From Methanothrix sp. (lineage in GTDB: Archaea; Halobacteriota; Methanosarcinia; Methanotrichales; Methanotrichaceae), in assembly GCA_003162615.1 (NCBI GenBank), contig PMNG01000100.1, positions 9,106 through 24,556 on the forward strand: a stretch of DNA of 15,451 bases, written 5' to 3'. How positions within the stretch are numbered: position 1 is the stretch's first letter; the number at the start of each line of letters is the position of its first letter. Under the pieces are notes generated by a model. It did no database searches. It was not told the origin of the DNA and worked only from the letters and a program-made list of their open reading frames with translations. Of this stretch, positions 1 through 7,600 are shown piece by piece. The position numbers and the translations under genes are program-made.

Positions 1-603
1 ACGGTGACTAAAGAAAGAGAACAAGGCGTCGCAAAATACCTGTGTGGCCTTGGATTCGCGATTATCACTCTGGATCAGCGCAACTTGGGTGCTACTGATA
101 TGCAGGGCGACCTACAGATGTTTCTGAATGGTATCGAGCCGACAGAGCACAAGATGGTGCATGACGCTCTTGCCGCTGCAGAGGTCCTGAGGGGCCAGAC
201 AGAGATTGACCCCAATCGCATATTATACGTCGGGGAGAGCAATGGAGGACGCTTTGCGATAATTGCCTGCGCCCTTGACCCAAAGGCTAGCGGCGCGATT
301 GCCATCAGCACTTCCGGCTATGGAATAGATGCGGCGATTGCATCCGGGATGCTGAAGGACCCGAACACGATTCGGTTCTACAAATCAATTGACCCCGAAA
401 CGTACCTTTCAAAAATTCCTCCCAGGAAGCTGGTGATGTTTCATTCGATCAACGACCCTGTTATTCCCTACGAGTACGCAAATAGCACCTACGAAAAGGC
501 GTTCCAGCCTAAGAGCTTCTACACTGTAAAATGCCACATGCATGGCCTCTGCACAGATATGGACGCATCTCTCGAAAAAGAACTCACGAATATTGTTAAG
601 TGA
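1..603 (+). CDS. alpha/beta hydrolase, 5'-truncated by window edge
   Basis: The frame is open to the left edge, so the true start and the N-terminal strands (including the usual oxyanion HG motif) are outside the window; the GTG at 4 is probably internal. Visible from there: a core strand and turn (LGFAIITLDQRNLG, residues 17-30), the nucleophile elbow VGESNGG with Ser79, a likely acid Asp151 in HSINDPVIP, and a catalytic His at 178 or 180 in CHMHGLC. Order and spacing fit the Ser-Asp-His triad of dienelactone-hydrolase/serine-aminopeptidase-like alpha/beta hydrolases. No signal peptide can be judged. The substrate cannot be predicted; esterase or peptidase are both possible. No hairpin or T-tract is evident after the stop, and the next gene is 195 bases away. 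Confidence 0.8.
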   Translation, partial: TVTKEREQGVAKYLCGLGFAIITLDQRNLGATDMQGDLQMFLNGIEPTEHKMVHDALAAAEVLRGQTEIDPNRILYVGESNGGRFAIIACALDPKASGAIAISTSGYGIDAAIASGMLKDPNTIRFYKSIDPETYLSKIPPRKLVMFHSINDPVIPYEYANSTYEKAFQPKSFYTVKCHMHGLCTDMDASLEKELTNIVK

Positions 604-798
604 CTCTTATGCGAACGTGAATAGCGATATTTTATTGAGAACTATTGTTAATGTGAAATTCCAAAAGAACTGACGATATAATTTCCAAAAGGGTTAGGAC
701 CAAATTGCCGTAGCACTCTTGAAGAGCTGCATTTAAGTGCAATCGTGTCCAAGAATATTAGCTGTTGATCATATTAACGTGACAGGGAGGACTGATTA

Positions 799-1245
799 GT
801 GGGAGATGAAGACCCAATCAGGATAGAATTGGTGAATTTCTGGGATGTAGAGCAGATAGTCGAACTCTACCGGTCGGAAGGCTGGTGGAAAGACTTTATG
901 GATAAATCAAGGATACCGGAACTGATCAGGGGTAGCTATCTGTTTGCCCTGGCGATCGATATCTCGACTGGCAAGCCCATTGGAATGGGCCGAGTTATCT
1001 CCGATGGGATTGCTGATGCCTATATTCAGGACCTGGTGGTCCTTCCTGAGTGGAGGAATAAAAATGCCGGTAGGATGATTGTGTCTGCGCTAATAGAACA
1101 ATGCATCTCCAATGGTATATCATGGATTGGGCTGATAGCACAACCCGGCACAGACGCGTTCTACACGTCTCTTGGGTTCGAACCAATGGCAGGCCATGTG
1201 CCAATGCTTTACCATGGAGGAAGAAGAGATGCTGGAAGCAACTGA
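799..1245 (+). CDS. GNAT family N-acetyltransferase
   Basis: 148 residues, the usual length of a single GNAT domain. The GTG start is preceded by a good GGGAGG Shine-Dalgarno (785-790, 8-base spacing). The acetyl-CoA-binding motif A is visible around residues 79-95: strand QDLVVLPEWR, then the pyrophosphate loop RNKNAGR, in which the first Gly of the usual R/Q-x-x-G-x-G/A is Asn. A hydrophobic strand (ISWIGLIAQPG) and the FYTSLGFEP motif typical of GNAT C-termini follow at about residues 115-133. It probably transfers an acetyl group from acetyl-CoA to a small-molecule or protein amine; the acceptor is unknown. Its 3' end overlaps the downstream DUF2156 gene by 17 bases, implying co-translation. 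The same protein could be called a YhbS/ArgA-like acetyltransferase, but nothing visible narrows it further. Confidence 0.85.
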   Translation: MGDEDPIRIELVNFWDVEQIVELYRSEGWWKDFMDKSRIPELIRGSYLFALAIDISTGKPIGMGRVISDGIADAYIQDLVVLPEWRNKNAGRMIVSALIEQCISNGISWIGLIAQPGTDAFYTSLGFEPMAGHVPMLYHGGRRDAGSN

Positions 1246-2137
1246 TTTCAAACCCGTCACGCTAAGCGACAGGGATCTTTTTGTAAAACATTATGAGCGT
1301 TTTCCGCAGGTCCATAGCGATAATACCTTCACCAATATGGTGTGCTGGAACCATTATGCTCATTACAGGTATGCGAATATTGAAGGCAACATTGTGCTTT
1401 CCACAACCTTCGATGGAAGGACACGCTACCGACCGCCCATTGGGCCGCATAACCCGGATTTGCTCATGGACCTGATGAGGTTGGCGACCAAAAGCAGTGA
1501 CGACATTCCGTTTTTGATCCTTGACCCTGAAACTAAAGAATGGATCTCCGAGCTCTACCCGGATTTAAAGCTCTATCCTGAGCGAAAATATTTTGACTAC
1601 GTATACCGTGCTTCCGACCTGGCCGAACTGCCCGGCAAGAAATACATTACCATCAGGCACCAATTGAATCAATTCCAACGTACTTGTTTGCCTTTGGTGG
1701 AGCCTATTACGAAAGATGATGTCAAAGACGTGTTGGATTTCCTGGACAAGTGGTGCGATTGGAAGGACTGCGATTCGGACCCGGTGCTCGCAAACGAAAA
1801 AGAAGCTGTCCTTTTCGCGATAGCCCACTACGATGAGCTAAGGCTATCAGGTCTTATCATAAGGGTGGAAGGCAAGGTTGGAGCAATGTCCATCTTTGAA
1901 GGCCTCAATAAAGACACAGCACTGATTCACTTCGAGAAAGGTCTTCCGGACTGCAAGGGGATTTATAGAGCCATCAACGTCGAGACCGCCCGAATCCTGG
2001 CTAAGCACTATGTTTACATCAACCGTGAGAGCGACATGGGGATAGCCGGAATACGAGAGGCTAAGACGAGGTACCATCCTGATCACATGGTGGAAGTGTA
2101 TTTCGTAAGGAGGGAAGAGCTGGAGAAGGTAATCTGA
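1229..2137 (+). CDS. DUF2156 protein (PG lysyltransferase C-terminal-like acyltransferase)
   Basis: About 302 residues from the ATG at 1229, chosen because GGAGGAAG at 1216-1223 sits ideally upstream and because the family usually begins with an 'FKPVTLSDRDLF'-type segment, found here at residues 6-17. The ATGs at 1172 and 1214 would add an extension inside the GNAT gene. The protein matches the DUF2156 family: early PQVHSDNTFTNMVCWN, central KKYITIRHQLNQF, and C-terminal INRESDMGIAGIREAK with KTRYHPDHMVEVY. These proteins consist of two GNAT-like folds related to the C-terminal domain of phosphatidylglycerol lysyltransferase (MprF) and FemX-type aminoacyl transferases. No membrane segment is seen, so a soluble acyl- or aminoacyl-transferase is likely, acceptor unknown. 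The start lies inside the preceding GNAT gene, so the two are translationally coupled and probably act on related substrates. Confidence 0.85.
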   Translation: MLEATDFKPVTLSDRDLFVKHYERFPQVHSDNTFTNMVCWNHYAHYRYANIEGNIVLSTTFDGRTRYRPPIGPHNPDLLMDLMRLATKSSDDIPFLILDPETKEWISELYPDLKLYPERKYFDYVYRASDLAELPGKKYITIRHQLNQFQRTCLPLVEPITKDDVKDVLDFLDKWCDWKDCDSDPVLANEKEAVLFAIAHYDELRLSGLIIRVEGKVGAMSIFEGLNKDTALIHFEKGLPDCKGIYRAINVETARILAKHYVYINRESDMGIAGIREAKTRYHPDHMVEVYFVRREELEKVI

Positions 2138-2149
2138 CTCTCGGTTCGT

Positions 2150-2397
2150 TGTGATTTCTAGTCTGTTTGTTTCCTCTTAGCGACCTTGAACACCTGGAGA
2201 CCCTCGAATGCTTTCCAGCATACCATTTACAAGCGAATATCTGGCATTCTTCGCGAGTTACAACGAACTCGTTTGTTAGCTTTGGACCCATTCAGCAGGG
2301 CTTTTGGATTCCGAAGAATGCAGCCCTCACAAATTTGGCAATCTCATCGGCACGTTTTGTATATGCCTAGAAGTTCGTACATTGTGGCATCAGCCAT
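2150..2397 (-). pseudogene. possible decayed small gene in the 302-base gene-poor stretch
   Basis: The stretch 2138-2439 holds no convincing intact gene. On the minus strand an ATG at 2397, preceded by an AAGGTG-like ribosome site, opens MADATMYELLGIYKTCR and stops at TGA (2344-2346). A -1/+2 frame change at the IYK codons would continue as YTKRADEIAKFVRAAFF to a TGA at 2292-2294, after which the same frame resumes with MGPKLTNEFVVTREECQ. The residue composition (amphipathic helix EIAKFVRAAFFGIQK) looks protein-like across the two interruptions, suggesting a frameshifted and nonsense-mutated remnant. I do not recognise the family. Chance is a real alternative; the short plus-strand frames in the same stretch look random. 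Confidence 0.3.
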
Positions 2398-2439
2398 GTC
2401 CAAGCACCTTGACTCGAATCACCAAAGATGGCACAAGTT

Positions 2440-2955
2440 TCAATCACCCTTGACCTGGCCGGTTTTGGCTAGCAAGTTCTGATAAGCTTCACTTGCCAGC
2501 AAACTCACGTCTATGCCCTGTTCCCTGGCCACGAGGAGCACCACAGCCTCCAGGTCCACAAGACCTTTGAGAGAGTCTTGCCTATCATTGGCCAGAGCAA
2601 TAACCTCTTTCTTGCTCATTCCTGTTTTGGCTATGATCAATCTTATTCCCTTCTCCAAAATCCCCTCTTCGACTGAAGGCTTGAACCCTAAGGGGATCTC
2701 TACCGCGACAGTGTCATGAGAGGCATGAACCATCTCTCCTTCCAAGCGAACCAATCCTTCCGCTTCAGCCTCGCGGAGAAGTGCCCTCACCTTGTCAGGA
2801 GGACCCCATTTGAGGTCCAGAGACAGGGCAAAGATAAAGTCGCTTATCTTCAGGCTGTCCTTCCCGCGCTTCTTGAAGGGAGTGGCTACCAGATAGGCTT
2901 TTTCGCGATCCAAGAAACCACCAGCAATATACGTCTTTAAATGCCATGACGGCAC
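2440..2955 (-). CDS. DUF2240 family protein
   Basis: 171 residues from a GTG at 2955, or 157 from a TTG at 2913 that has GGTGG four bases upstream and gives a start closer to the conserved core; I cannot decide between them. The core matches archaeal DUF2240 proteins: YLVATPFKKRGKDSL, then FALSLDLKWGPPDKVRALLREAEAEGLVRLEGE (about residues 41-75, winged-helix-like in pattern) and the signature VEIPLGFKPS (about residues 85-94). The C-terminal half is helical (MSKKEVIALANDRQ, LEAVVLLVAREQGID). The family is of unknown function and largely archaeal; the N-terminal pattern suggests a small nucleic-acid-binding or regulatory protein, which is inference. It is divergent from the exoprotein operon with about 140 bases of shared upstream region. 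Confidence 0.8.
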   Translation of the reverse strand: MPSWHLKTYIAGGFLDREKAYLVATPFKKRGKDSLKISDFIFALSLDLKWGPPDKVRALLREAEAEGLVRLEGEMVHASHDTVAVEIPLGFKPSVEEGILEKGIRLIIAKTGMSKKEVIALANDRQDSLKGLVDLEAVVLLVAREQGIDVSLLASEAYQNLLAKTGQVKGD

Positions 2956-2996
2956 ATATAGCTATCCATGGTGCCCTCGGGTTCCGGTCATGCAAA

Positions 2997-3006
2997 TTTA
3001 TATATC
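2997..3006. promoter_or_regulatory. AT-rich TATA element in the divergent intergenic region
   Basis: TTTATATATC is a near-symmetric archaeal TATA box between the divergent DUF2240 gene and exoprotein operon. On the minus strand, transcription about 26 bases downstream would begin near 2974, leaving a short leader to the GTG at 2955. On the plus strand it would give a leader of roughly 60 bases before the ATG at 3094. A second candidate for the plus strand is TTTATAGC near 3023-3030, and CTTAAATG at 3054-3061 would give a very short leader. Which is used cannot be settled from sequence. Confidence 0.45.
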
Positions 3007-3093
3007 GCTTCGAGATTACTGTTTTATAGCTTGATAAATAACTCTAGAAAAATCTTAAATGCGAAAACATCGTTTGTCATAGCGTGGTGTTAG

Positions 3094-4677
3094 ATGAGGC
3101 TGAGCATTCCCATAATTATCCTGTTCCTACTGTCAGGGGCAGCCGCTGCACAGATATCCTCGGACAGAGAGAGGTTTGACATAGATCTTCACCCCGGCGA
3201 GGTCGAGGAAAAGATCCTCACCCTGACCAACACTGGAGACTCTCCAATATCGGAGATCTCAAAGACATCCATCGGTGGTGATGCCAAGGATCTCATATAC
3301 CTGGATATGCCCGAGCCCAAGATCCTGGCCCCCCAAGACAAAGAAGAGATAAAGATTTTCTTTGCAATTCCCCCAGAGACAGAACCAGGGACTTACACCG
3401 GGTTCATGTATTTGATCGACAGCGCTCCGCCATCCATGCCATTAGTTGTAGAATTTCACATCGATGTGCTGAAACAGGAAAGCTATGGCCTCAGCCTGTC
3501 CATCAACGACGCCAAGACGGCTTCGACTATCTCCAAGCCTGACGAATCTGCAAAGCTAGACCTCGAGGTCAGGAACACTGGCCAGTTCAGGGATGTAGCA
3601 TCAATAAATTCATCTTCACTTCCCTCGGGCTGGATGGTCAGCCTCATGGAAGGAGACAACGAGGTCTCCCTTCCATACGACGTGCCACTCGCGCCAGGCA
3701 CAAGCCACGATATGAAACTGAAGATTATTTCTGCCAACCCCGGCCAGAAGGGTCTGGTGAACATAACTGCCACGTCAATGGGAAATAAGTCCAAAGTCTC
3801 AACGGCCCAGGCTTCTGTACAATTTGGCATTGCCATAAGGGCCTACAAAGCCAATATGGACGTACCTGAGAAGTTGGTGGTCAACAGGACATACAATGGC
3901 GCTTTCAGCATAGAGCTCGGCGTAGAGGAAACCATTAAGGTGGGAGTGTTCACCCCGCCAAACCTGATGGTAATACCCTTGACCCAGGTGATCTCGGTTA
4001 CCCCGGATATGGCTGGGGTGGCGAACTTCACATTGCTAGCAAATCAACCCGGAGATTATCCAGTTCTGTTCAAGGCTGTGGACTCGAACGGAATACCCCT
4101 GCCGGATGAAATGACCACGATAACGGCAATAGAGCCTTCTGGCACAGCAGTGCTCACGGCTGATTCTTTCCTTTACAGGACACTAGCCTCTCTCGCGAGG
4201 CTGGATAACCGGTCAGTACCGGTAATACTGATCTCTCCCGCAGGGCTTAACGAGAAGGATAGAGAGAGCCTGTTATCCTACTCTCAAGTATTAATTCTGG
4301 GTAATGATTCCGTAGTCCCCTTGGAGGCAGAGAAGTCCTTGGCAGACGTGCCAAATGTCACGAGGGTAGAAGGGACGAACATCGGGGAGATGTCCTGGCG
4401 CTTCATTTCAGAGATGTGGAAGAACGGGACAACGGGTGTAATAGTCTCCACATCACGGGACATTGATGTCTTCAAGGCGTACCAGGAGGCCAGATCGCAA
4501 GATTTCCCGCTAGTGATCTGCGATTCGCCCATGACAAATACCACAAGATCGATAATCCAGGACCTTGCCAAGCGTAGCACGCGCCTTTCCCAGGCTCTGA
4601 TAGTGGGCGGGGTTCCAGAAGATACAGTGAAGGCCCTAAAGGATTTGGGGATTTCAGTTAAAGAGGTGGCACAGTGA
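3094..4677 (+). CDS. exported beta-sandwich protein with C-terminal CWB2-like module
   Basis: 527 residues. Residues 1-19 are a Sec signal peptide (basic Arg2, hydrophobic IPIIILFLLSG, AAA-A cleavage near Gln20). GGTG lies four bases before the ATG. Three beta-sandwich segments follow. Residues 22-125 have FDIDLHPGEVEEKILTLTN, and residues 130-245 have LDLEVRNTGQF, resembling NEW3/NPCBM-associated or CARDB-like domains of archaeal surface proteins; a third spans about 250-345. Residues 375-525 resemble cell-wall-binding repeat 2 (PF04122): ILISPAGLNEKDRE, QVLILGNDSV, VTRVEGTN, TGVIVSTSRDIDVFKAY, PLVICDS and ALIVGGVPEDTVKALKDLG. There are several N-x-S/T sequons. No C-terminal anchor or sorting signal is seen. 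The stop overlaps the next gene's GTG in GTGA, so the two products are made together and probably assemble on the cell surface. The function is inferred as adhesive or scaffold; no catalytic motif is recognised. Confidence 0.8.
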   Translation: MRLSIPIIILFLLSGAAAAQISSDRERFDIDLHPGEVEEKILTLTNTGDSPISEISKTSIGGDAKDLIYLDMPEPKILAPQDKEEIKIFFAIPPETEPGTYTGFMYLIDSAPPSMPLVVEFHIDVLKQESYGLSLSINDAKTASTISKPDESAKLDLEVRNTGQFRDVASINSSSLPSGWMVSLMEGDNEVSLPYDVPLAPGTSHDMKLKIISANPGQKGLVNITATSMGNKSKVSTAQASVQFGIAIRAYKANMDVPEKLVVNRTYNGAFSIELGVEETIKVGVFTPPNLMVIPLTQVISVTPDMAGVANFTLLANQPGDYPVLFKAVDSNGIPLPDEMTTITAIEPSGTAVLTADSFLYRTLASLARLDNRSVPVILISPAGLNEKDRESLLSYSQVLILGNDSVVPLEAEKSLADVPNVTRVEGTNIGEMSWRFISEMWKNGTTGVIVSTSRDIDVFKAYQEARSQDFPLVICDSPMTNTTRSIIQDLAKRSTRLSQALIVGGVPEDTVKALKDLGISVKEVAQ

Positions 4678-7600
4678 AGCTGCTAATTGTTTTCCTGATG
4701 GCTGCCCTCCTAGTGGCATCGTCAGAAGCTCAACTGGAGAGAGGCGTCAAAGGAAGCGTTGAGGACGCGGTCCTTGTAAGTGCAGACGACTGGCACGGCC
4801 CCGTCGCTGCCACTCCGCTGGCCATATGGTCGAATGATAATGGAACGGTAAAGCGACCGCTACTGATCCTGCCCAAAGAAGTAAGTTCAGGGAACCGACT
4901 TGGTTGGGTTGAGCAGACGGACCTTGACAGGTACGGCGCGGTTGCAGTCCTCCGCACGCTGGAGGCAGGAAATATAACAGCCATCATAGTTCATGGAAGC
5001 GGAGATCTTGCCAAGAGTCTTGTCGAGACGGCTCATAAGGACGGGATCAAGGCCTACATCACGGCTACCTTGGAGCTACCTGATAACTCCAATCTCAAGA
5101 CCGATGACATAATGCACCTAACTCAGACCAGCAATGTCACCTCCGCTGCACAATCGGCGTTCCTGGGTGAAATAGGCCTCTCGGCTCCTTCCCAGAACGA
5201 ATCCAATGTTGATCCGAAGAGGCTTCAGAAGCAATCGGACCAGGAAAATGGTAGCTACTTCTGCCCGGTGAACCCGGACGTTAGAGATGGTCTTTACAAC
5301 AATATCGAGAAGCTCATAGAGGACTACAAGGTGGATGGAGTGGTCCTTTATAACTTCGGGTTCCAGGATGAGAACTACTGCTTCTGCGACTTCTGCAAAG
5401 AGAAGTTCTACAAAGACACAGGCATAGACTTAACTAAGATCTACTCCAGCAGCTATAACCTAGAGCGCTGGAAGCAGTGGAAGCAGGAGCAAGTTCTAGA
5501 CGTGGTCCGAGAGGCCAAGAACATAACCACCGACCTTGGACCCGTTAAGCTGGGGGTGGCCATCGGCAACCCCTTCGACAGAAGCCAGGGTTACAACTAT
5601 GCAGACATATCCAAGATAGCTGACTTCACCGTTATCTCGCCCGTCACCGCGGCCGATGTCAAGCTGGCCTCGGGCATGACCGATAGGCCGGTTTACGTCA
5701 GGCTGAGCGATGACTATGTAGAGTACACCCTCTCTGCCCAGAATGTGGAAGGTGCAGTTAAGTACATAGAAGACGTGACTTCTGCAGGAGCGGCAGGACT
5801 CGCTTACGAGTACAACGTCGTTTATACACCATTGTGGTCTGAACTCGAGCCGCCCTCAAATTCTGCCAAATGGCTGCTCGAGCAGCTCGGTGGAAGGACT
5901 CTGGGCTTAGGCAACGTATCCTGGAAGTGCGACTCCAATATAAAGGCGAACAACCCTTACGAGCTGGCAGAAAAGATAAGCGAGAGATGGAAGAGCTCTC
6001 CAGGAGCTGTAATTGTTGGAGATAACTACACTTTGGGGTTGAAGGCTTCAACCCTTGCCTCATACCTGAACTGGCCCGTTCTATTCACTGGAAAGGACCT
6101 GCCCAGGGAGACAGGCTCCGCTCTGAAGAATCTGGGCGCAAAAGAGGTTGTCATAGAGGGCGAGATATCCGGTAATGCAAGGTCCAACTTGAGCCAGATG
6201 AATCTGTCTCTGATTGACGACAGCGGAGACCTCCTGCTGAGGGAGATGAAGGCTAGAGGATTCAGCCCTAACTCAGTCGTTCTTACCAACTCCCATGATC
6301 TGTCACTTCTTCCACCCATACCAAAGCCGGAGTTCAAGAGGGCGAAGGTCGGTGACATCCTCGTCGATATTGACATTAACCCCGCAAAGATACCTGCTGA
6401 GAGGGCAGGTGAGATTGTCCGGCTGAACATAACCTTAACCAATGCCAATACTGATGTTGCCAAGGATGTCCAGCTAGTGGACCTCTTCCCCAGCGGCAAA
6501 CTCCTACGATGGCCTAAAGCGAGCATCGGCGAGGTAAATATCACAGATCCATACACGGGAGAAGAGTCCAAGCCGCTCAATGCTTTCATGGATGGCTCTC
6601 TGCTCTTCTGGAACCTGGATAAGCTCGAGCCGGATAAAACTGCCAGCTTGGCCATGGAAGTGGAGATACTCTACCCCATGGATGCCGGCTGGGTACAGCG
6701 ATTGGATAGTGGAGTCTCCGTCACGTACAGCGATTTGGAACAGAATGTCACTGCTGAGCGTAAGGACGACTGGCCCATAACTAACATAACATATCCAAGT
6801 ACCATGCCAGTAGGTGTGGCCAATGTGTCCTGGAATGTGGAAAAAGACTCCAGCTTCACGGCACTAAACATCTATACTCCGGAGGGAAGAGTCGGGTCGA
6901 AGATGATCACTGACACTGCTCCGGGAAAGAGGTATCACGCACATTTGCCTCTTCTGGAGGCAGGTATATGGAAGTTCAACATCGAATCTGGGGATGGTTA
7001 TGCTCACAAAACTGAGAACTATACCATCGATGTTATGTCAGACGTTCCTCAGTTGAACGTGACCGCCTTTCCCCATACCAAAGTTCCCAGGCTGTCCATG
7101 GTGGCGCCCATAGCTGCAGCTTCCAGGCAGGGAATACTGGTTGACGTGGCCAAGGACCCCCAGGAGGTGGAGCCTCTGAAAGAGGAGAGACTCCTAAAGG
7201 ACGCAGTGGAGAAGATGAAGATCTCGCCACAGTATCTGACAGTGGTTGGTGACCCAGGTTCTCTTCCCTACATATCCACGGGATTAAAGCAGAACCTCAC
7301 AGATCTGATCAGCTATGACGTCTACAGGGACTATCAGCTAAAAATGGATGATGAAAACTACAGCGAAGTGGCTGTGGGAAGGATAGTGGCCCTGAGCGTC
7401 TACGATGCCTCACAGCTCCTGGCCAGGACCATGGCCTACGACAGGCTCACCGGTCAGTGGAAAAATAAGGCGCTGGTCATATACTCGCCGCCTTTGGATT
7501 TCCCTGAGAGCCCGACGGGCATTAGCATAGCAGGTTACTTGAATGATGCAGGTGAGACGGTAAAGAACCTGCGGTGGGAGGAGGCTACCTCTCAGGAAGT

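Noticed and set aside
728..741. Near-palindrome TGCATTTAAGTGCA upstream of the GNAT gene
   Set aside because: Imperfect, isolated and not positioned relative to a convincing TATA box, so not called as an operator.
2186..2482. 98-codon plus-strand open frame in the gene-poor stretch
   Set aside because: No good ribosome-binding site, unusual His/Gln/Ser/Arg composition, and it runs into the 3' end of the DUF2240 gene on the other strand.
6026..6655. 209-codon minus-strand open frame inside the giant exoprotein gene
   Set aside because: Low-complexity Ser/Leu/Arg composition without any motif, and the plus strand is a clear continuous coding region.
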